This document shows, in pieces, positions 57,490 to 64,000 of a DNA stretch of 64,000 nucleotides. The stretch's first letter is position 1; the number at the start of each line of letters is the position of its first letter. The notes beneath the pieces are model-generated. The model made no database searches, was not told the DNA's origin, and saw only the letters and a list, made by a program, of their open reading frames with translations. Source of the stretch: Nosema muscidifuracis (lineage: Eukaryota; Microsporidia; Nosematidae); contig JAIOKI010000006.1 in assembly GCA_028335825.1 (NCBI GenBank), positions 434,001 through 498,000 of the forward strand. The letters are read 5' to 3'. The translations under genes and the position numbers were made by a program.

Positions 57490-58020
57490 GATTAAATTTA
57501 GATAATGTAATAATTAAAGAAGGAAATATATTAAGTGGATAACAACTCAAAAAATAATTAATTTAGAGAATATAATAATTACAAGAAGGAAAATATATTA
57601 AGTGGATAAAAGCTCAAAAATAATACAATTAAGAGAAGGGAAATCATTAGGGGATATTAAAAAAACAAGAGGATATTGTACTATAGAAAAGAATAAGATA
57701 AGTAGAAAGAACAATCCGTTTCACAAGATAAATAGAAGATCTACATCATATTGGATAAACTTAATAAGAGCTATACAGAATCTTAACAAAAATGTGCGTT
57801 TAGTCAGCAACTTTATAAAATTAAAATAATTAGTAGAAAAATCCTTAAGAATTGTCAAATTTTAGAGACATATTAAGAGCAGTCCAAGAATCATATTTGT
57901 AAAGAAGCTTTCTATTATTATGAAATATAAACACAAGACGGCATTTAGGTTTCATAAAAAGGTATATGAATTAAGAAAACGTAATGATAGAATACAAACA
58001 CATAATAAATGATAGTTAAA
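57490..58020 (+). mobile_element. Decayed Tc1/mariner-like DNA transposon (transposase N-terminal half)
   Basis: The open stretch 57602-57829 lacks an ATG but reads SSKIIQLREGKSLGDIKKTR, then NRRSTSYWINLIRAIQNLNK. This has the order of the Tc1 paired-like DNA-binding region: first helix-turn-helix with LxxGxSxxxIA, a basic GRPRK-like linker, then a second helix-turn-helix. After an in-frame TAA at 57827-57829 and another stop, the pattern LSIIMKYKHKTAFRFHKKVY resembles the Tc1 KPLLxxxHxxxRLxFAKxH segment. The catalytic DDE half is not found, so the copy is truncated and dead. A 66-base tandem duplication (57491-57622) overlaps its start. Terminal inverted repeats were not found. Confidence 0.55.
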
Positions 58021-58485
58021 ATAAGAAAAAAGCCATACTTAAATAATAAACTTATCAAAGGTGAATAAAAAAAATACAAGAATTTGACTTTAAAGTGGAA
58101 TGAAAACTAGAAGAAATTATTGTTGCAAATACATTGAGTAAAATAAATTTTATATTATGCTAAGCAGTAATAAGTTGTATAAATATATTAAATACACAAA
58201 GCTTTACAAATAAATATATTAAATACACAAAGTTTTAACAAATAAATATGTCGAATATTAGAATTTTATATACAAAGTTTTAACAAATAAATATATTAAA
58301 TACATAAAGTTTAACAAATTAAATATCAAATCTTGACAGATAAATCTTTATTAATTTATTATTATATTAAATAAACAAATCTTCAATCATTTAATAAAAA
58401 TATTCATTAATATTCCTTCCTTATATAATTAAATTAAAATCTTTATTTTTCTTGATAATGTAATAATAATAAAATCTTTATTTTT
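58021..58485. repeat. Intergenic repeat with ATAAATATATTAAATACACA
   Basis: A unit of about 34-40 bases (AATAAATATATTAAATACAC then AAAGTTTTAAC) occurs four times from about 58180 to 58320. From about 58440 to 58485 AATAAAATCTTTATTTTTC occurs twice at the 3' end of the next gene. No gene is seen. Confidence 0.6.
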
Positions 58486-60345
58486 CTATATTCTCTTTCT
58501 ATATTTAATAAATTCATCAAGATTCTCATATTCCCTTCCTTTATACAATAATTTCTCATCAACACTCAAATATTCCTTACTTATTCCATTATTATTATAC
58601 ATAAAACATAATCTACCAGGATATTCTTTACTAAAATAAAATCCATATTTTATGTATTCACAATACACTGAAATTTTAGACATGGCTTCATTTTCATCTT
58701 CATAAAAATATTTGTGTTTTTTTATTAAAGATACACATCTCAAAACATTTTTTACTTTTTTATTTACTGATTCATCTAAATTATCATAATCTTCTAATTT
58801 TATGTGTACAATAATATCTTGATATAATTTTAATAATATAATTATCTTATTATCTTTAGTACTTTGTCTAAGTAAAAAATATTCATCACTCTCTTTTAAT
58901 TTATTTTGTGCATCTTTATTATTCAAGTTAACTAATAAAGGATGCTTAATTATTTTTTGTATTGATTTATTAGAACTTACTATCTCTCCTGTAAAAGATA
59001 GAAAAGGTTCATTAATTTCTATTATTCTTAATTTAACCATTTGATTTAAATAATATTTATCTGTACTTCTTACATAACAAGTTATATTATTTAATATATT
59101 AACTAGTACATAAAATTCATCTACAAAGAAAATCTTTCCTTCTACTTCTTTATTTAATAAATCTTGTATAGAATTTATCTTAATATTAATTAATTCTCTA
59201 AATACAAAAGAATCAGGGAATCCTTTAAAAATAGGTCTTCCATATTTCTTATCTATTGTAAAATATGTCATAAAATTTTTAAAAAGAATTTCGTTTTTTA
59301 AAACTTTCTTAATATCTTCTTCTTTTTCATATACTTCATTCTCAAATATTCTAGTACAATTACCTAATCCAAGAAATTCTAGTAATTTTAATTTATCTTC
59401 ATATTGTAATAAAAATTCTATTTTTAATTTAGTAATAGAAATTACAGTACATATAGAAATCTTAATATTATCAGATATTTCATTATTATTAATATCATCA
59501 GAATAATATACATTATTATAAGAATATTCATTTGATAAATGAATATTCTTATATAAATTAATAAATTCTATTTCTGGAAATATACTAAGTCTTCCTACAT
59601 GACATAATCTATCATAAATACTCATCTTATTAAAATATTTACATTCCATATAAAAAACTTTATATCTAATAAGTAATTGTACTACACTTCTTACCATATT
59701 ATTATATCCTGATATAATAATATATTTAGGATTAATTTCTTCTACATAACTTAATATTTTATTATCAAGGAAACTAAATTTATCAATAATATTTCCATAA
59801 TGATCTAATATTACTCCTTTTATCATATTCTTATCTTTTGTTATACTAAATAATTTATCATTATGAGTCATAAATAAACTTCCATTATATATTCTATCAA
59901 AAAATAAATTAAATAAATCTAAATTATAAATCTTCTTATCAATATACTTATAAATATTAAGAAATTGATAAAAATCTAAAGATTTAGTTTCATTTAAAAA
60001 TATATGACACATATTATATCCTTTAGAATATAATTCACATATTCTTGGTACATTTTCATTATTAGAATATTTTTGTACATATTCTGTTAAGTTTATTAAA
60101 TCAATTTTTTTTTCTTCTTCTTCTTCCTTTTCTTCTAATTTATGCGTTTCAAAAATATAAAAATATTCTTTTCCTGTACCAAACAATTCACAAAAAAAAT
60201 TATCTTGAATAGTTGATTCAGGTACATATTCTATACTAGATTCTTCAGATTCTTCATCAAATAAATTACGTAGATCTTTCTTTTTAGATGTTGATTTATT
60301 TGTTCTACGTCTTTTAAGAATTTCTTCTTCACTTGATGATGGCAT
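58486..60345 (-). CDS. SPT6: Shortened transcription elongation factor Spt6
   Basis: A 619-residue Spt6, against ~1,450 in yeast. Domains in order: acidic/basic N-terminus (1-55); a helical region (55-165); YqgF-like domain (about 170-275, GVILDHYGNIIDKFSFLDNK, then YIIISGYNNMVRSVVQLLIR); a helix-hairpin-helix region (about 295-350); an S1 domain (about 405-455); and the tandem SH2 module (about 460-619) with HPLLVNLNNKDAQNKL and an FLLRQST phosphate-binding strand, then YGFYFSKEYPGRLCF. The tandem SH2 binds the phosphorylated linker of RNA polymerase II; Spt6 is a histone chaperone of elongation. The long acidic N-terminus and most of the HTH and tex-like core are gone, yet CTACCCTGTAAATG marks this start, so the short form seems real. 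Confidence 0.9.
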   Translation of the reverse strand: MPSSSEEEILKRRRTNKSTSKKKDLRNLFDEESEESSIEYVPESTIQDNFFCELFGTGKEYFYIFETHKLEEKEEEEEKKIDLINLTEYVQKYSNNENVPRICELYSKGYNMCHIFLNETKSLDFYQFLNIYKYIDKKIYNLDLFNLFFDRIYNGSLFMTHNDKLFSITKDKNMIKGVILDHYGNIIDKFSFLDNKILSYVEEINPKYIIISGYNNMVRSVVQLLIRYKVFYMECKYFNKMSIYDRLCHVGRLSIFPEIEFINLYKNIHLSNEYSYNNVYYSDDINNNEISDNIKISICTVISITKLKIEFLLQYEDKLKLLEFLGLGNCTRIFENEVYEKEEDIKKVLKNEILFKNFMTYFTIDKKYGRPIFKGFPDSFVFRELINIKINSIQDLLNKEVEGKIFFVDEFYVLVNILNNITCYVRSTDKYYLNQMVKLRIIEINEPFLSFTGEIVSSNKSIQKIIKHPLLVNLNNKDAQNKLKESDEYFLLRQSTKDNKIIILLKLYQDIIVHIKLEDYDNLDESVNKKVKNVLRCVSLIKKHKYFYEDENEAMSKISVYCEYIKYGFYFSKEYPGRLCFMYNNNGISKEYLSVDEKLLYKGREYENLDEFIKYRKRI

Positions 60346-60622
60346 TTACAGGGTAGAAAATTAAATATTTTTTAAAAAGTGATTTTTTTATTATAAAAAT
60401 AATAGAATATTCTATTTAATAAAAGGATATTCTATTTAATAATAAGGATATTTATTTGATGAATTTAAGTAAGATAGTTTATAAATATATTATATTGAAA
60501 TATATAGTAAACTAAATCAATAATAAAAATATTTCATTATAATCCAAATCAATGGGATATATCATAATTAAATTATAATAGAATATATAGTAATCCAAAT
60601 CAATAAAAAATATTATATTTCA
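60346..60622. repeat. Short intergenic repeats between NAA20 and SPT6
   Basis: AATATTCTATTTAATAA and AGGATATTCTATTTAATAA units occur three times at about 60408-60455, and an AGTAATCCAAATCAATAAAA-like unit occurs three times at about 60507-60610. No gene is seen. Confidence 0.6.
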
Positions 60623-61141
60623 TTATAAATAATTCACATCTATATCTTCACCTCTCTTCATATACTCTTTATTAGGATCATGTACTAGACTTTTCCTCAT
60701 ATCATAAGCATCTTCTTCATCATTATAATATCCAAATATTCTTCTATAAACTACATACCCTAATCTACTATAGAAATTTAACCCTGTTTTATTAGATACT
60801 CTTACAAATAAATCAACATATTTACAATTATATAATATTCCATTATTTTCTAATATATCCATAAGAAGACTTCCTAATCGATATCTTCTATAAGAAGGAG
60901 ATACACTTATAGCACTAAGATGATTATTAAAGACTCTTTCTAATTTAGTATTACATTCTAGTTTACTTAGTACATATCCTATAGGAGTACCAGTACTATC
61001 ACTTATATAATAACAATCTTCTGAATGATTCTTTAAATAATACAAGTAATAATCAAAAGTAAAAGATTCAGAAAATTTATCTAAATTTATCTGATCTAAT
61101 TTAAAAAGAGTGTCTGGTAAAAGAAGATTAACAGTGTACAT
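60623..61141 (-). CDS. NAA20: N-terminal acetyltransferase NatB catalytic subunit Naa20
   Basis: A complete 172-residue GNAT-fold acetyltransferase. Family marks: INLDKFSESFTFDYYLYYL at the N-terminus (NINLDPLTETYxxxFYLxYL in Naa20), LSAISVSPSYRRYRLGSLLM with the acetyl-CoA motif RxxxLG, DLFVRVSNKTGLNFYSRLGY, and the NatB-specific DEEDAYDMRKSL. NatB acetylates proteins starting Met-Asp, Met-Glu, Met-Asn or Met-Gln as they leave the ribosome, with the helper Naa25. The third base of the usual Q/RxxGxG motif (here RRYRLG) is a slight variation. Start context TTTCTTACCCTTATG. The length is normal. Confidence 0.95.
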   Translation of the reverse strand: MYTVNLLLPDTLFKLDQINLDKFSESFTFDYYLYYLKNHSEDCYYISDSTGTPIGYVLSKLECNTKLERVFNNHLSAISVSPSYRRYRLGSLLMDILENNGILYNCKYVDLFVRVSNKTGLNFYSRLGYVVYRRIFGYYNDEEDAYDMRKSLVHDPNKEYMKRGEDIDVNYL

Positions 61142-61385
61142 AAGGGTAAGAAAAAATATAAAAAATTAATATCAATTATAGGAATGAATGACATATGTTA
61201 TGAATGATAAATGATAGGATATAAAGATATGGATTATAAATGATATGATATGAATGATAAGACATAAAAAATATACTACTCTACTACAATATAAATATTA
61301 ATGATAAAGTATGCTACAATATTAATAATTAGATATACTATAATATTAATATACTACTCTACTACAATATAAATAATAAGATATA
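61142..61385. repeat. Short intergenic repeats
   Basis: AATGATATGAATGATAAGA-like units recur at about 61180-61265, and TATACTACTCTACTACAATA occurs at about 61271, 61345 and 61382; the last copy runs into the stop codon and final codons of the next gene. Confidence 0.6.
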
Positions 61386-63596
61386 CTACTCTACTACAAT
61401 ATTAATACGAGGATATTCTTTAAAATATTCTTTCTCATCTTTTTTTAACCCTTCCTTGATTCTATAAATATTTCCTAAGGTACTTATAAAATATAATCTA
61501 TCTTTTTTAATATACCATCTCTGAATATTTTCATCTAAATAGACCATTCCTAATATATTAAAAGATAAATCTAGAATAATTAAATATTTAGATACATCAT
61601 TTATATATATTTTATTATCATATATATAAAAATTATGTATATTTCTATTAATATTATCTCTTCTTATTAATATACCATCTTTATAAATATGAATACCTTT
61701 ATATTTTATATTTATGTATATACTATCTTTATCAATTTTTATATTTAAAGGTAAACCTTCAATAGAGAACTCTTTATAAAATTTATCTAATTTGTATATC
61801 TTAATTAATCTATTAAATCCTAAATAAATTAAATTATTCTTATACTCTTTACAATATAAAGAGTTATTATTATCTATTAAATTAATATTATCTACTAAAT
61901 TAATATTATCTATTAAATTAATATTATTTAGTAAATTAATATTATTTAGTAAATTAATATTATTTATATATTTTTCATCATCTACTAAATTAATATTATT
62001 TATATACTTTTCATCTACTAAATTAATATTATTTAAATCATTAGTAGTTGTAAGTTTTTTATCATCTACTAAATTAATATTATTTAAATCATTAGTAGTT
62101 GTAAATTTTTTCTTATATTTTTGTGTATTAATTTTGTATATCCTAACAAATTTATGTTCATATATTATTAATTTGTTATTGAATTTGTTTATATCTATAA
62201 TATCTTTCTTAATATATTTATATTTCTTATTATCTTTCATATCATATATAAAATACAAAGACTTATTTTTATAATAAATAAATCTATCAGTTATTAAATA
62301 GATTTCTTCTATTTGAAATTTTGATATATATTTTACCTTATCTTGTACTGAGTATCTGTACATAAATAAAGGATTAATTAAGAAAAGATCTTTATCTACT
62401 TGTATAGATTTTTTAATATCTTTACAAAATATTATAAATTTATCTGTTTTATAAATATTTTCATTTTCTTCTTTTATATTAGAATATTCTTTTTTTATAC
62501 ATGAAATATTAATTAGCTTAATATTTTTTATATTAGTAAGATCAGGTAATTTTACTATATTTTTTATAAAATATTTATTATCTTCAATAATATTATCTTC
62601 TATTTTATTATCTTCTATTTTATTATCATAATTTTTATTATCATATATTTTATTATCATAATTTTTATTATCATATATTTTATCATATATTTTATTATCA
62701 TATAATTTATTATCTTCTATTTTATTATATATTTTATTATCATAATTTTTATTATCTTCAATAATATTATCATATATTTTATCTTCTATTTTATTATCAT
62801 AATTTTTATTATCATATATTTTATTATCTTCTATAATACTATCACAATTTTTATTATCATCTTCTATAATACTATCATATAATTTATTATCATACTTATA
62901 ATATATTTTATTATCATATATAATATATTTCGAATCCTCACTTATAAAATTAATCCTTCTATTATCTTTCACTAACTTATTATTTTCTATTTTAAATAAA
63001 TATTCTTCATTTTTTAAATATAAAATATTATTATAAATATAAGAATATTCTACAAAATCAAGTATATATAAAAAATTATTAAAAATTACTAAACTTTTCT
63101 TATTATCATTTTTACTACTTTTATCTTCTATTTTTTTATCACATACCACTTTAAAAAATATCTTATTAAGATATTTATATTTAAAAACTAAATTATTCTC
63201 TAAAATATAAATATATTTTGAATCAACTACCATATCATCAATTACTTTTTTAATATCATTCTCTTTATTCATTTTCATATCATAAACAGATATTAAATTC
63301 TTACTTATTAAAAATATCTTATTTAAATAAATTTGAACTTTTATGTAAATATTTTCTAAATTATATTTTATAAAATCATTTTCATTAATTTCTATTAGAG
63401 ATGAAGGAGTGAGTATATAAAGATTATTAACAAATATCGTGTTCAATATTTTATCTCGTATATCGTATGATTTAATATGTACTATATCGAGAGTATAGAG
63501 TTCTACTGATGATGAAGTTATTATGTAGAGAATGTTATGAGATTTGTGTAATAATTTATGCAGAGTGAAATTTGTAAATTTCTTTAACAAAAACAT
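61386..63596 (-). CDS. Probable beta-propeller protein with Asn/Asp repeats
   Basis: A 736-residue protein. The N-terminal ~200 residues and the C-terminal ~160 residues are made of short strand pairs with hydrophobic-Tyr-x-hydrophobic patterns (VELYTLDIVHIKSYDIRDK, then NNLYILTPSSLIEINENDF, then DRLYFISTLGNIYRI), as in WD40-like propellers. Two low-complexity insertions interrupt it: about 240-345, repeats of IYDNKNYDNKIEDN, and about 515-575, repeats of NNINLVDDEKY. The start at 63596 is chosen over 63626 because TTACCCTTCAAAATTAAA precedes it. Ribosome-biogenesis WD proteins of the UTP class are one possibility, but nothing specific shows this. Confidence 0.55.
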   Translation of the reverse strand: MFLLKKFTNFTLHKLLHKSHNILYIITSSSVELYTLDIVHIKSYDIRDKILNTIFVNNLYILTPSSLIEINENDFIKYNLENIYIKVQIYLNKIFLISKNLISVYDMKMNKENDIKKVIDDMVVDSKYIYILENNLVFKYKYLNKIFFKVVCDKKIEDKSSKNDNKKSLVIFNNFLYILDFVEYSYIYNNILYLKNEEYLFKIENNKLVKDNRRINFISEDSKYIIYDNKIYYKYDNKLYDSIIEDDNKNCDSIIEDNKIYDNKNYDNKIEDKIYDNIIEDNKNYDNKIYNKIEDNKLYDNKIYDKIYDNKNYDNKIYDNKNYDNKIEDNKIEDNIIEDNKYFIKNIVKLPDLTNIKNIKLINISCIKKEYSNIKEENENIYKTDKFIIFCKDIKKSIQVDKDLFLINPLFMYRYSVQDKVKYISKFQIEEIYLITDRFIYYKNKSLYFIYDMKDNKKYKYIKKDIIDINKFNNKLIIYEHKFVRIYKINTQKYKKKFTTTNDLNNINLVDDKKLTTTNDLNNINLVDEKYINNINLVDDEKYINNINLLNNINLLNNINLIDNINLVDNINLIDNNNSLYCKEYKNNLIYLGFNRLIKIYKLDKFYKEFSIEGLPLNIKIDKDSIYINIKYKGIHIYKDGILIRRDNINRNIHNFYIYDNKIYINDVSKYLIILDLSFNILGMVYLDENIQRWYIKKDRLYFISTLGNIYRIKEGLKKDEKEYFKEYPRINIVVE

Positions 63597-63914
63597 TTTA
63601 ATTTTGAAGGGTAAAAAATAAAGCATTAAGTTATTAAAAATTTATAAATTGATTTTTAATAGGTGTAAAATAAATTTATATTGATTAGTAAAATATCTTT
63701 AAAATGTATTTTATATTGATTTTTAATAGGTAGTAAAAGATAATTAATTGATTAGTAAAATAAATTTATATTGAAAGGTAGAATATCTTATAAATTTATA
63801 TTGATTAATAGAATATCCTATATATTAAATTTAATTGAAAGGTAGAATATCCTATTTATTAAATTTAATTGAAAGGTAGAATATCTTATAAATTTATTTG
63901 ATTAGTAAAATATC
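63597..63914. repeat. Intergenic tandem repeats
   Basis: A unit of about 28-45 bases built from TTGATTAGTAAAATAATCTT-like and TTGAAAGGTAGAATATC elements recurs at least six times from about 63645 to 63915 and ends at the stop codon of the last gene. No gene is seen. Confidence 0.65.
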
Positions 63915-64000
63915 TCATAAAATTGCTTTTTCTACGTCATACATTCCATCACACACTGTACATTCTAAATCTCTACATACACAAACTTTAATTTTCTTCT
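63915..64000 (-). CDS. C-terminal end of a cysteine-rich protein (cut by the window edge)
   Basis: An open frame enters from beyond the window and ends at TGA (63917-63915). The visible 27 residues (KIKVCVCRDLECTVCDGMYD, then VEKAIL) hold four cysteines in a CxC-x5-C-x2-C pattern, which suggests a metal-binding C-terminus. The other two frames are closed, and the composition is clearly coding-like compared with the repeats beside it. The family cannot be told from this piece. Confidence 0.55.
   Translation of the reverse strand, partial: KKIKVCVCRDLECTVCDGMYDVEKAIL

Noticed and set aside
57602-57829. 75-codon frame as an intact gene
   Set aside because: It begins at GTG, and similarity continues beyond its stop in a Tc1-like order; treated as a decayed transposon.

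Overview
The window looks like nuclear DNA of a microsporidian (an obligate intracellular relative of fungi). It is very A+T-rich, roughly four fifths by eye. Most genes are single exons. Several conserved proteins are unusually short, for example an Spt6 of 619 residues. Most start codons have a CCC run (two have GGG) within about 5-20 bases upstream, the start-site signal known from microsporidia. Recognisable fungal-type genes are DOP1/Dopey, SmE, eL37, uS5, RPB12, membrin/Bos1, Spt6, Naa20, an Mcm1-type MADS protein, a WOPR (Gti1/Pac2) regulator and a TACC-like protein. The species cannot be fixed from the sequence. eL37 carries a 29-base intron, and SmE is present, so the lineage still splices.

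Layout. 1-9 kb: a degenerate fragment, a divergent pair (unknown 73-residue protein and SmE), an unknown acidic protein, a large DOP1 homologue split by one in-frame TAA, and eL37. 9-24 kb: two P5B-type transport ATPases in opposite orientation (9.1-12.8 kb minus, with a frameshift at an A7 tract; 20.5-23.9 kb plus, intact). Between them lie a large unknown protein, a probable cyclin remnant, a secreted protein, a CCDC47-like membrane protein, a FAM72 homologue and a TACC-like coiled coil. 24-38 kb: three long, repeat-rich, probably secreted proteins interleaved with a membrin-type SNARE and an unknown membrane protein, ending with RPB12 18 bases after the third repeat protein. 38-41.5 kb: two transcription-factor genes, WOPR and MADS. 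41.5-47 kb: gene-poor DNA with a heavily decayed Ty3/Gypsy-type fossil and one type I membrane protein. 47-53 kb: a MED15-like mediator gene split by a frameshift, two small genes and uS5. 53-58.5 kb: a tandem pair of secreted LRR proteins and a decayed Tc1/mariner-like transposon. 58.5-64 kb: Spt6, Naa20, a probable beta-propeller protein and the C-terminal end of a cysteine-rich protein, all on the minus strand.

Nearly every intergenic stretch holds its own short tandem repeat (about 30-96 bases), and many proteins carry Asn/Asp/Lys-rich insertions. Three otherwise plausible genes (DOP1, P5B copy 1, MED15) are each broken by one lesion. That could be real decay, recoding or uncorrected assembly error; the window alone cannot decide. 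No CRISPR, rRNA or convincing tRNA gene was seen.
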